Assembly (NCBI GenBank): GCA_015039365.1
Contig: WION01000100.1
Location: forward strand, 99,480-163,479
DNA: 64,000 nucleotides
DNA from: Amanita rubescens
Taxonomy: Eukaryota; Basidiomycota; Agaricomycetes; Agaricales; Amanitaceae
Direction: 5' to 3'
The position numbers were made by a program, and so were the translations under genes. Position 1 is the stretch's first letter. Each line of letters opens with the position of its first letter. This document shows positions 1 through 10,453 of the stretch, one piece after another. The notes below the pieces were generated by a model. That model saw only the letters and a program-made list of their open reading frames with translations. It did not search any database and was not told where the DNA came from.

Positions 1-2690
1 GCCAGTGAGAGTGTCTGGGTGGTCTGATCCAAACTCTGTTTTGAATGCATTCATCACATCCATCTGAAGCTTCTCTGCCTCATCCAACCTTCCCTGGTTC
101 CTGTATGTTGATGCCAGATTGGCCATGGTGGTGAGAGTGTATGGGTGGTCTGATCCAAACTTTGTTTTAAGTCCATCCATCACATCTATCTCAAGCTTCT
201 CTGCCTCATCCCACCTTCCCTGAATCTTGTATGTTGATGCCAAATTGGTCATGCTGCTAAGAGTGTCTGAATGGTTTGATCCAAGCTTTGTTTTTCTCAC
301 ATTCATCACCTCTAGCTGCAGCTTCTGTGCTTCATCCCACCTTTCCTGGTTGAAGTAAGTTAATGCCAAATCAGACATGCTGAGAAGAGTGTCTGGGTGG
401 TCTGATCCAAGCTTTGTTTTTCTTGTATTCATCACATTTGTCTCAAGCATCTCTGCCTCACTCAACCTTCCCTGATTCCAGTAAGTTGATGCCAGATTGG
501 CCATAGTGGTGAGAGTGTCTGGGTGGTCTGATCCAAACTCTGTTTTGAATACATTCATCACATCTGTCTCAAGCTTCTCTGCCTCATCCCACTTTTCCTG
601 ATTCCTATATGTTGATGCCAAAGTGGCCATACTACTGACTGTGTCTGGGTGGTCTGATCCAAACTTTGTTTTGAATTCATTCATCACATCTATCTCAAGC
701 TTTTCTGCCTCATCCCACCTTCCCTGATTCTTGTATGTTGATGCCAGATTGGACATGGTGGTAAGAGTGTCTAGGTGGTCTGATCCAAGCTTTGTTGTTT
801 TTGCATTCATCACCTCTATCTGCAGCTTTTGTGCTTCATCCCACCTTTCCTGGTTGAAGTATGTTAATGCCAAGTTGGACATGCTGACAAGAGTATCTGG
901 ATGGTCTGATCCAAGCTTTACTTTTCTTGCATTCATCACATCCACCTCAAGCTTCTCTGCCTTATCACAGCTTCCCTGATTCCAGTATGTTGATGCCAGA
1001 TTGGACATGGTGGTGAGAGTGTCTGGGTGGTCTGACCCAAACTTTGTTATGAACTCATTCAATGCATCTATCTGAAGCTTCTCTGCTTCATCCAACCTTC
1101 CCTGATTCCAGTATGTTGATGCCAAATTGACCATGCTGCTGAGAGTGGAAGGGTGGTCTGATCCAAGCTTTGTTTTGAATGCACTCATCACATCTATCTC
1201 AAGCTTTTCTGCCTCATCCCACCTTCCCTGACCCCTGTATGTTGATGCCAGACTTGACATGGCAGCAAGAGTGTCTTGGTGGTCTGATCCAAATTTTATT
1301 TTTCTTGCATCCATCACATCTGTCTGAAGCTTCTCTGCCTCATCCCACATTCCCTGATTCCAGTATATTAATGCCAAATTAGCCATGCTGCTGAGACTGG
1401 AAGGGTGGTCTGAGCCCAGCTTTATTTTTCTTGCATTCATCACATCCATCTGAAGTTTTTCTGCCTCATCCCACCTTCCCTGGTTCCTATATGTTGATGC
1501 CAAATTGGCTATGCTGGTGAGTGTATCTGGGTGGTCTAATCCAAGTTCTGTTTTGGATGTGTTCATCACATCTATCTCAAGCTTCTCTGCTTCATCCCAC
1601 CTTCCCTGATTCTGGTATGTTGATGCCAAATTGGCCATGCTGCCAAGAGTGGATGGATGATCTGGTCCAAGCTTTGTTTTAAATGCATTTGTCACTTCTA
1701 TCTGAAGCTTCTCTGCCTCATTCCACCTACCCTGATCCCTGTATGTTGATGCCAAATTGACCATGCTGCTGAGAGTGGAAGGGTGGTCTGATCCAAACTT
1801 TGTTTTGAACACATCCATCACATCTGTCTGAAGCTTCTCTGCCTCATCCCACTTTCCCTGGTTCTTGTATGTTAATGCCAAATTGGACATGCTGGTGAGA
1901 ATGGAAGGATGGACTGATTGAAACTTTGTTTTTCTTGCATTCATCACATCCACCTCAAGCTTCTCTGCCTCATCCCACCTTCCCTTATTCCTGTATGTTG
2001 ATGCCAAATTGTCCATGCTACTGAGAGTGTTTGGGTGGTCAGATCCAAACTTTGTTTTGAATGCATTCATCACATCCATCTCAAGCTTCTCTGCCTCATC
2101 CCACCTTCCCTGACTCCTATATGTTGATGCCAAATTGGCCATGCTTGTGAGTGTGGAAGGGTGGTTTGATCCAAGCTTTGTGTTGAATGCATTCATCACA
2201 TCCATCTCAAGCTTCTCTGCCTTGTCCCACTTTCCCTGATTCCTGTATGTTGATGCCAGATTGGCAATGCTGATGAGAGTGGATGGGTGGTCTGATCCAA
2301 GGTTTATTTTGAATCCATCTATTACATCCATCTGAAGCTTCTCTGCCTCATCCCACTTCCCTTGATTCCTATATATTGATGCCAAATTGGCCATGCTGGT
2401 GAATGTGTCCGTGTGATCTGATCCAAGCTTTGTTTTGAATGCATCAATCACACCTATTTGATGCTTCTCTGCCTCATCCCACCTTCCCTGATTTATGTAT
2501 GTTGATGTCAGATTGGACATGCTGGTGAGAGTACCTGGGTGGTCTGATCCAAAGTTTACTTTGAATGCATTCATTACATCAATCTGAAGCTTCTCTGCCT
2601 CATCCCACCTTCCCTGATTCCTGTATGCTGTTGCCAAATTTCCCATGCTAATAAGAGTGTCTGGGTGGTCCAATCCAAGTTTCATTTTTC
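1..2690 (-). repeat. Tandem 126-bp repeats encoding 42-residue TPRs
   Basis: About 21 full units plus a partial one at the window edge, all in frame within the NLR. Core residues are GSDHP.TL..M.NLAS.Y..QGRWDEAEKL and a DVMNA..TK linker. Unit length does not vary in the part I read. Changes cluster at a few positions (R/W/K/Q after TY; F or R before KTK), as expected when a repeat array is homogenised by recombination and surface positions diversify. Confidence 0.93.
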
Positions 2691-4320
2691 TTTGATGCAC
2701 TGCAACATGTAACAATTTTTCTTGTTCATCCCAGCTCCCAGCACGATCAAATGCAAGTGCAAATCTTGCATATTCATCATCATAGTACTTGTCATTCAAC
2801 TTTAATTCCAATCCATGCAAAAAGTTTGACCTGATGTGTGGTGTGAGTGATTGACAGAATTCATAATTATCAGTATTCCAGTCAAGGGCTATTGAACAGG
2901 ATAAAAGTGCTCTTGCTCTGTAATATTGATCAGTTACTTGTGTTTTTGGTATGCAGTTCCTACTCCAGGTATTTACTAGTAGGTGCATAGAATACAACTG
3001 ATTATGACTCCTGATTAAAGAGAAGGAGAGTAAAACCTGGATGCCATGCAGAAAATGTAATTTGTCCCAATCCCCGTCTTCCCCCAAGAACACAGTTTCA
3101 TCATCCAGTAAACTCAATGATGATGAAACATACACATGATCCTCAATATTTCTTTCCTTGTAATTCTCAGCAGCATTTTTGAATAATTCTTGTGGTATAT
3201 TAGCATGATCCAGGAAAGCAAAAATCCTCAAGAGCTTGATGGCACTTTGTGCTCCAACAGATTCCTGTGAACTATTTTTTGCAGCCATATCCTCCATCTT
3301 TTTTATGGAAATGTCCCATGTCCCATATGTAGATGTTCCATAATCTGAGGCACCCTCAAATCCAGGAGTGTCCCTCATTAATTTGTGCTTGTATCTTGTG
3401 TACAATGCCAAATAGTCATTAATGCTGCAACCACAGGAATGCATATATGCTCCTGCTTGGTCAATGGCAAGGGGTATTCCATCCAATTGTGACACAAACT
3501 TCTGTGCCAGATTATAGATATCATCATCTGTGTCATCAAGCATGGCTGACTTCAGAAGCAAAGAAATAGCATCCTCATCTTCCATCCCATGAATCTCCAT
3601 TGAGTTCTTGCTCAATGCAAACTTCTTCAACCCAATATTCCTACTTGTTATCATAACATTTCCTCCATTTCCTGGTGGAAGGAAATTCTCAACTACTGAG
3701 TAATGTTCATCTGCTCCATCATACACCATCAAAAAATTGTGCCTTTGAGAGATCCAATGAAGAGCAGATCTGGCTGAGGGTCTACCATCTGGTGAAGTAC
3801 AGTAGGTTGAGGATATTTGTGTGAGCATGAATTCAACACTTTTCTCTGAAGAAGCATTGATCCAGAATATGTCAGAGAACCTTGAAGAGGTTCATTATAA
3901 TGACAGTTACTTAAATTGCCATATTAATATTATAAGATACTCACAAATCAGTATTTTCTTCAATGAATTTAAGGCAAATCTGTGTCTTTCCAATCCCACC
4001 TAAACCATGCAATAGGAAAAAATTCCTTTGTCCTTGATCTTGGGAGGTAAAATGGTCCTTAAGCTTCTGCAAGTACTTATCTTGACCTGTAAAGAAAGTA
4101 CTAGAATGTTTAATAGCAGGTAAAGGAGGTAGATCAATGTCAGAAGGGTCTGAAAGATAGTAGTTCATCTATGTATGAGTCTTCATTATTGACAAAATCC
4201 TGGTGTAATAATGCTGAAATGCAATACCTCTATGAATTGGCCATCCATAACAATGACATTCTGGAATCCAGAAAAGATACCAGTATTCACTGCTACCTGA
4301 GGTGGGTCTGCTGACATCAT
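1..4320 (-). CDS. NB-ARC/TPR-type NLR (partial, C-terminus off the left edge)
   Basis: Intracellular STAND receptor-like protein: a nucleotide-binding switch followed by kinesin-light-chain-type TPRs for ligand or partner binding. Exons read by eye: 4320-4228, 4168-3945 and 3880 to beyond position 1, with introns 4227-4169 (59 nt) and 3944-3881 (64 nt). The frame is continuous across both junctions. Exon 1 encodes 31 residues including GIFSGFQNVIV, a short lead-in that I recall from Agaricomycete NLRs. Exon 2 holds the P-loop GLGGIGKT. Exon 3 opens with FSDIFWINASSE, then LMVYDGADE (Walker B-like), VMITSR and GIPLAIDQAGAYM (the GLPLA position), a helical linker, and the TPR array. No stop interrupts the roughly 3.9 kb of exon 3, so the gene looks intact here; its end is not visible. 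The ATG at 4320 was chosen because splicing then preserves the frame. Ligand and N-terminal effector are unknown. Confidence 0.9.
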
Positions 4321-5681
4321 GATGGTGACCACAGTCTATGAAAAAATCATATATGGAATTGAGAGTTATGCTTGGAATAAGCAAAAATGAGGCTACCTGG
4401 GTGTTGTGCAATGAATGATGTGCTATATGGTGGTCAAGAAGAAAGGAAGTGATGTCACATGTCACATGAAACTTCGTGGTAAAGGGCTCTCGAGTCTCGG
4501 CGCAGTCCGGCACATGGTGGAACTGATGAACAAACAATCGCATATATCTGACCATTTAGTGCAGGCTACGGCAGCTCCTCCCACCACGGACAATTTGATC
4601 ACCTGCACAAGCTTATCACCTCAATGCGTGGTTCACACCTCGCCCCGTCATTGATGTGATTTTGCTTTCCCCATTACTGAGTCACCTGCTGACAGATGAA
4701 TTTGACGTGGTGAGTTGTTTGGCCCGCCAACTTTATCTGACTGAACTAAACAGTCACCCCTTCAGTTCCTGCTCTACATGTGCCGACCTTTTTAGAATGC
4801 TATGCGCAAGTGGCGGGGCCGTATCTGTTGACACATCGTCATGATGTCCGTGATATCTGTCAATTCATCATCTGATAGATGATGGATGATCGACAAGATT
4901 AACATGAAAACAAGATCTATCAAATACATCGTCATCAGCTGCATTGGGTTCATTTGACTTTACGAGTAGAATAGAACTGATACAATCTGTACTTGACCAA
5001 GGAGCACATGATTTTTAACACCTGCACTTTGACAAACAAGGTCGAATACTACGAAAGCTGCGCATCTTGCAACGGCAACTATCGATACCGGCATCTTTTA
5101 GCCATCACCATAAGTACCCAAGCGCCCACTCACCTTGCCCCAAACTCCCCAACGAAACACGATAAACCGCCAAGGGATCCTCATCATCCCTTCTCGTATT
5201 CCTGCCTAACGACAAACCTCACAAACGTACTCCGAAGCTGCTCCTCCCGAACCAGGGTTGAACCCGTTATTGTTTACCGCATTTCGTCGACATGTCACCG
5301 GTCGAGTGTGCTCCCGCAGCTCCTTGTATCCTGGAGCGAAGAGAAGCGCAGCATATCTGGGAACGACCCATTCGCATATCTGATGAGGTTACTTTGTTAA
5401 ACGGTAACACGCTAAGAGTAACCTCAGTTACGGATATTCGTACTAGTATTGGGTTCATACCTAAGAGTAACCTACGTGATGTATGTTAGAAAGGGTTTTG
5501 TAAGAATTGTAAGGAACGTCTCACCTCAGTTACGGATATTCGTACTGAGGTGAGAGGGTAGAGAAGTATGCTATTTATATGTTTACCAAGAGGTCCGTAA
5601 AGCGTAGAGAGACATGTAACAAAGGGTAAGCGAATGAATGTATGAAAGAGGTGAAAGAGGTGGAGACGCGCTTTATACCTA
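4321..5681. other. No recognisable gene
   Basis: Short ORFs only, none with a recognisable domain. It contains the presumed 5' flank of the NLR and, near 5400-5560, a 24-nt direct repeat with a hairpin that is listed separately. The stretch 5400-5681 may be a remnant of an older mobile element. Confidence 0.5.
5522..5552. repeat. Hairpin within a repeated 24-nt motif
   Basis: CACCTCAGT and ACTGAGGTG form perfect 9-bp inverted arms around a 13-nt loop. Twenty-four bases of it (5523-5546) recur exactly at 5421-5444, where the right arm is not complete. Function unknown; it looks like part of a decayed element. Confidence 0.6.
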
Positions 5682-5686
5682 TAAAG

Positions 5687-5992
5687 TGTCACGAGCCTTA
5701 GACAGGCTACACAACACAAGACTCAATCACTCTATAGCTACTGCCGACCGTGTCAAGCAGCGAGGGCGAATACAAGAACCGTCAAGGTTCAGGGCAAAGA
5801 TTAAGAGGGTAGGCTCTGAGCTGTCCAAGGAAAGACTAGCTTGTTGCTTAGGGTATGTACTACAATATACGTTACTTATATACTACTTGGGGCATAGGGT
5901 ATGAGTCATACTATGTCATAGGGCGTAGGGTACATGAGTCAGTACATGCACGAAGCATGCGGCGTATCAGGGAGTAAAACAGGGGCTTGACA
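5687..5992 (-). repeat. 3' LTR of the Ty3/gypsy element
   Basis: 306 bp, identical to the other LTR except at two positions (near 5783 and 5970). It ends in TGTCA/TGACA inverted repeats and abuts TSD TAAAG at 5682-5686. The open frame inside it is a chance ORF present in both LTRs. Confidence 0.97.
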
Positions 5993-6346
5993 TAGCCTCT
6001 GTTTCAAGGTTCGGATTCCAGACGAACTGGAAGGGGATCCAAAAATTCGATGGTATGACAATTGGCACTCACGTTTTTCCTGATGCTCCTTCGTCTTTAC
6101 CCGTTACCAGACCTGCGTCCAATGCCGACGGGAGGTTACTATCGAGTGCTAAGGTTAGGCCTTTCGACTTTCCACATAGGGGTCCGTCTCCAGGGTTCAC
6201 CGAATACCCTATTGACATCTCGCGATTCCTCGTTCGAGGCGTCACCCATGATCTTGCCTAGGCGTGTCCTCTCCCGATTCCTCGTTGTTTCTTTCTTTTT
6301 CTCTCCCTGTTCGTATTGGATCTTGTTGCTACAGGCATCAGTTACT

Positions 6347-9300
6347 TTAAACTGGTGTGGGTCCTTGCGACGAATTCGCTTCTTCGCGTGCGCTCTTCCA
6401 GCGTTGCCAGTTCCCTTCGAGTTTTCGTCGATACTCTTCGTCGAAGGCCTTGTCATCCCACCCATAAAGGCGCGGATGTGGAACATAGAGGGGGAGGAGA
6501 TGCGGAGGTGTCGGCGTCGGCGGTCCAGAGGGGGTTGGAGACAGGGACGATGGGGGGAGGAGAGGGAGGGGTTTGTTTTGTCGTAACGCTGAAGGGTTTT
6601 TCTTATAGTATTCCTTTATTGCCTTCTTCGCGTTTTCCATGTGTTCCTCGGGTTCCCAGGTATTCTCTTCTTCGGGTAATCCTTTCCATTTCACTAGGAA
6701 ACGTTTCCCCTGCCTCGTTTTCCTTACCCCTTTCACGGCTTCTACTTCGTATTCTTCACGTCCATTAATAATTTCCGGTGGCGGCCGTGGTTCGTTTTCT
6801 TGCTGCGCCGGGAATTGCGGTTCATAGACTGGTTTAAGTTTCGACTCGTGGAAGACGTCGTGTATCCCCCATGTCGGTGGTAATTCCAGTTTATACGCTG
6901 ATTTCCCTACCTCGGAAATTACCTTGAAGGGTCCGTGGAACTTTGCGTCGAGTTTTTTCGATGTCCTTGTTGTTTTAATTTTGGACGCATCTAGATATAC
7001 TCGGTCTCCTGGTTGATATCGTCGGGATGGTTTGACGTGTTTATCGTGTTGTCTTTTCATCCTTTCCGCGGCTTGTTCCAAGTTTGCTTTCACCGTTTTC
7101 CATGTCTCTTTGAACCTTTCGATATATTCTGCAGCCGAGTGGTTTGTCGTTTCCGTTTTACCTTCCGTTCCTTTGAACGGATTTCTTCCCATTGTAATCA
7201 TGAAAGGGGAGAACCCTGTCGCCGAATGTCGTCGATCGTTATGGCAGAATTGAGCTATGGGGAGCCAATCTGTCCAATCGTCTTGTTTTTCGTTTACATA
7301 CATCCGTAGGTATTCTTCCAGTTCCTGATTTACTCGTTCCGTTTGTCCGTCCGTTTGTGGGTGGTACGCCGTCGAAGGGTTTGCTTCTATTCCTAGTGTT
7401 TGGTATAATCCTTTCATAAATCCGGATATGAATTGCGTCCCTCGGTCCGATATGACTTTTTTTGGTAGTCCTTGTTCCTTGAATATGTGTTCCCGATAAA
7501 GGTTTGCTACTCCTTGCGATGTTATCGTTGTATTGCATGGAATGAAGTAAGCCTTTTTCGAGAATCGATCGACGATTACCAGGATCATATCTTTTCCTTT
7601 TGACGGTACTAACGGTCCGATGAGGTCCACGCTGATTACTGCCCATGGTTCCGACGGGATTTCGTTTGGTTGTAATGGCGCCGCCCGTGGTTGTCTATCG
7701 GGTTTATTGATCTGGCATTGATGACATGCTTTGATGTACGTTTCAATGTCTCGTTTCATGTTTGGCCACCAGAATCCTCTTGTCGTTAATTCCAGTGTTT
7801 TTGCGACTCCTGGATGTCCTGCCGTTTTTACGTCATGGTTTGAGCTGATTACCCTTTCTCGGATTTCTGGTTTTGCTGGTACGTATATTCGTCCTTTCCA
7901 TTCCCAGCATTGATCGAGGGTATCGTATTTGAAATTCGGGTCTTTTTCTTTTATTCCTCTGGTTACTTGTTTATCGAAATATCGACGATGTGTGTTACGA
8001 ATTTCTTGTCGGATACTTAGCCATTCGTAACTTTCGTCATCTATTCTGATTTCGATTTTTCCGAATATATCTTCTTTTAGGAGAATGATTCCTTCGTTAT
8101 CGTTTTCTCCTTTCGGATGTCCGGCTCTTCTAGATAATATATCGGCTTTAGTATTCGTTTTCCCGGATCGATGTTTTATGACGAAGTTATACTCTTGTAG
8201 ATCCATGATCCATCGGGCTTGTCTCCTGTTCAGGTTTTGTGGTTTTCGGAAATATGTAAGATTTTGATGATCTGTCAATACTTCCGTTACCGTTTCTGTT
8301 CCTTTTAGGTAGTGAGCCCAATCGTAGAATCCTTGCATTACCGCTAGCATTTCTTTGTCATACACTTCGTAATTTCTTTCTGCGTCGTTTAATGCTTTCG
8401 ATATGAATGCTACGGGTTTCCAGATTCCGTCGTCGTCGAGTTGAGAAAGTATCGCCGCGATTGCAAAGTCCGATGCGTCTGTTTCCATTCGGAAGGGTCT
8501 TCCTGGTTTAGGGATGATGAGGACCCTTTCGGAGGCGATTTCCCTTTTTAGTCCTTCGAACGCTTCTTGTTGTAATTCCGTCCATAACCATTCAATTTTT
8601 CCCGTAAGTTTCGTTAATGCTTTCGCTATTTTCGCAAAGCCTTTAATGAACCTTCGATAGAAGTTGACAAATCCGAGGAATTGTTGAAGTTCCCTTTTCG
8701 TCGTTGGCGTTGGCCATTCGGCTATCGCTTTCACTTTATTAGGGTCCATTCGTATTCCTTTATTTGAAATGATTAATCCTAGGAATTCGATCTCTTCTTG
8801 TTCGAAGTAACATTTCTCCGCTTTTAAGGAAAGTTGGTGCTGTCGTAATTTTTCGAGGATTCTCTTGACTTGTCCTTGATGTTCTTTCTTGTCTTTTGAG
8901 AATACTAGGATATCATCCATATAGATTACGACCCATCCTTCGGCGATTTCTTCTCTAAAGATATCATTCATCATCGTTTGGAATGTTGCCGGTGAGTTGG
9001 TTAATCCGAAGAACATTACCAACGGTTCGAATAGTCCACGATTCGTTCGGAACGCGGCTTTCCATTCGTCTCCTTCTTTGATCCTGATGTTATTGTATCC
9101 CCATCTCACGTCCATTTTCGAGAAGTATTTCGCTTCGGATAACTTGTCGATTAATTCCGAGATTAACGGTAATGGATATCTGTTTTTGATAGTCATTTCA
9201 TTTAATTTTCGATAATCTTGGACTGGTCGTAGTTTTCCGTCTTTCTTTTTTACGAAGAAGAATGGTGATGCCATGGGTGATTTACTTGGTTTGATCCTTC

Positions 9301-10435
9301 CCGTTTCTAATTGTTCTTTTAGGAATTCGTCCAATTGTTTTTGTTCTTCTGGGTTTAATGGGTATATTTTGCAATCCACCATTTTTGCTCCTGGTGTTAA
9401 TTCAATCGCGTGGTCCCATGCCCTTCTCGGTGGTAATTGGTCGAATGTCTGTTTTTCGAATACTTCTTTGTAGTCGCGATAGACTTCCGGTACTATTTCC
9501 TTCCAGGTTCTCTCGATTTGGTTGGCTCCTGCAATATCAGTTGCAAAGTTTGATTTTGCTCGTACTTTTATCCAAGGGAGATCAACGTGTCGTATGAATT
9601 CGGGTCGATCAATATCAATAGCCAATATTTTATCTTCTTCCGGATTATATTGATCGATTTCATCTTCTGGTTCTCTGACCCATGATTCGTCGTAACATTC
9701 TCCTGGACATTTTGAGAACTTTATTTGGGCCTTTCTCCATTCGAGTTCTGGGTTATGATGTTCTAACCAATCATGTCCGAGGAATACGTCTTTCTTTCCA
9801 ATATTTACCACCGCCAGTTCTAGTGTTTCTTCATGGTCGTAAATTCTCATCTTGATTGTAACCATGTCCGTTATCTTTCCTCCGACGTTTAACGTTCCGT
9901 CGGCATTGGTAGCGGTTATTGCTCGTGGTAGTTTGGTTGTGTTGATTTTATGTTCCTCGACGAATTGTTTAGATATCGCAGACATCATGCATCCGCTATC
10001 GATTAATGCTATGGTGTCGAAGCTTTCTTCTGTATCCAGGGTGGTGAGGATGATTCGTATGTCCATTTCCCGGTGTCCTGATGCTCCGATCCATTGCGGT
10101 TCTCTGAGTTTTCGCAGGTACCAGATTGCTTCTTCTTCTTCGAGATCATTGATTTTATTGATTAATTCTTCATCAATTTGTTCTCTAAAGGTTTGGTGGG
10201 CAAATGTTCGTAATTGCGTAACTCCTTGTTCCGGGTATTTCCATAATTGTCTTATCATCCATGCGGACGATGAATTTCTAAGTTTGCTTGTTTTGTCCCT
10301 TATCGACGTATTCCGAATCTTTCCTTCCTTTTGTTTCACCTCGTATATTATTGATTCAAGGGATACATATTCGGAAGGTACTAGAGATTCATAAATACAT
10401 CGATCGGAGATCAACGAAGAGGGACTATCCTTCAT
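6347..10435 (-). CDS. pol: Pol polyprotein of the chromovirus (PR-RT-RNaseH-INT-chromodomain)
   Basis: 1362 codons, intact. Aspartic protease LIDSGCM near residues 144-150; reverse transcriptase with IYMDDILVF at about 504-512; RNase H with ETDASDFAIAAIL near 651; integrase zinc-binding H867/H874/C904/C907; catalytic core with DLIGP near 937, SDRGTQF near 996 and QTERVNQELEEYL near 1031; GPF module near 1167; chromodomain about 1228-1277 with FLVKWKGL and NTWEPEE. After the chromodomain comes a Pro-rich tail of about 85 residues. Family knowledge: PR matures the particle, RT/RNase H makes cDNA, INT inserts it, and the chromodomain steers integration to chromatin marks. Pol is in the -1 frame relative to gag and its ATG overlaps the gag stop (ATGA). 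Confidence 0.97.
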   Translation of the reverse strand: MKDSPSSLISDRCIYESLVPSEYVSLESIIYEVKQKEGKIRNTSIRDKTSKLRNSSSAWMIRQLWKYPEQGVTQLRTFAHQTFREQIDEELINKINDLEEEEAIWYLRKLREPQWIGASGHREMDIRIILTTLDTEESFDTIALIDSGCMMSAISKQFVEEHKINTTKLPRAITATNADGTLNVGGKITDMVTIKMRIYDHEETLELAVVNIGKKDVFLGHDWLEHHNPELEWRKAQIKFSKCPGECYDESWVREPEDEIDQYNPEEDKILAIDIDRPEFIRHVDLPWIKVRAKSNFATDIAGANQIERTWKEIVPEVYRDYKEVFEKQTFDQLPPRRAWDHAIELTPGAKMVDCKIYPLNPEEQKQLDEFLKEQLETGRIKPSKSPMASPFFFVKKKDGKLRPVQDYRKLNEMTIKNRYPLPLISELIDKLSEAKYFSKMDVRWGYNNIRIKEGDEWKAAFRTNRGLFEPLVMFFGLTNSPATFQTMMNDIFREEIAEGWVVIYMDDILVFSKDKKEHQGQVKRILEKLRQHQLSLKAEKCYFEQEEIEFLGLIISNKGIRMDPNKVKAIAEWPTPTTKRELQQFLGFVNFYRRFIKGFAKIAKALTKLTGKIEWLWTELQQEAFEGLKREIASERVLIIPKPGRPFRMETDASDFAIAAILSQLDDDGIWKPVAFISKALNDAERNYEVYDKEMLAVMQGFYDWAHYLKGTETVTEVLTDHQNLTYFRKPQNLNRRQARWIMDLQEYNFVIKHRSGKTNTKADILSRRAGHPKGENDNEGIILLKEDIFGKIEIRIDDESYEWLSIRQEIRNTHRRYFDKQVTRGIKEKDPNFKYDTLDQCWEWKGRIYVPAKPEIRERVISSNHDVKTAGHPGVAKTLELTTRGFWWPNMKRDIETYIKACHQCQINKPDRQPRAAPLQPNEIPSEPWAVISVDLIGPLVPSKGKDMILVIVDRFSKKAYFIPCNTTITSQGVANLYREHIFKEQGLPKKVISDRGTQFISGFMKGLYQTLGIEANPSTAYHPQTDGQTERVNQELEEYLRMYVNEKQDDWTDWLPIAQFCHNDRRHSATGFSPFMITMGRNPFKGTEGKTETTNHSAAEYIERFKETWKTVKANLEQAAERMKRQHDKHVKPSRRYQPGDRVYLDASKIKTTRTSKKLDAKFHGPFKVISEVGKSAYKLELPPTWGIHDVFHESKLKPVYEPQFPAQQENEPRPPPEIINGREEYEVEAVKGVRKTRQGKRFLVKWKGLPEEENTWEPEEHMENAKKAIKEYYKKNPSALRQNKPLPLLPPSSLSPTPSGPPTPTPPHLLPLYVPHPRLYGWDDKAFDEEYRRKLEGNWQRWKSAREEANSSQGPTPV

Positions 10436-10453
10436 TGATCTTTCACAAAACCC
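10432..10453 (-). promoter_or_regulatory. Gag-pol recoding region: GGGTTTT slippery heptamer and ATGA stop-start
   Basis: In gag frame the end reads G GGT TTT (10453-10447), a canonical X XXY YYZ -1 slippery site. Slipping at it enters the pol frame without a stop and reaches the pol ATG. That ATG (10435-10433) overlaps the gag TGA (10434-10432). Either -1 frameshifting or coupled termination-reinitiation could make Pol; the sequence permits both. Confidence 0.6.

Noticed and set aside
731..1382. Forward-strand ORFs over the TPR array
   Set aside because: Shadow frames of the 126-bp repeats on the other strand, with no recognisable domain.
5638..5904. ORF of 88 codons inside the Ty3 LTR, repeated at 11846-12145
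   Set aside because: It lies in both LTRs on the strand opposite the element's transcription, and its identity is explained by LTR duplication.
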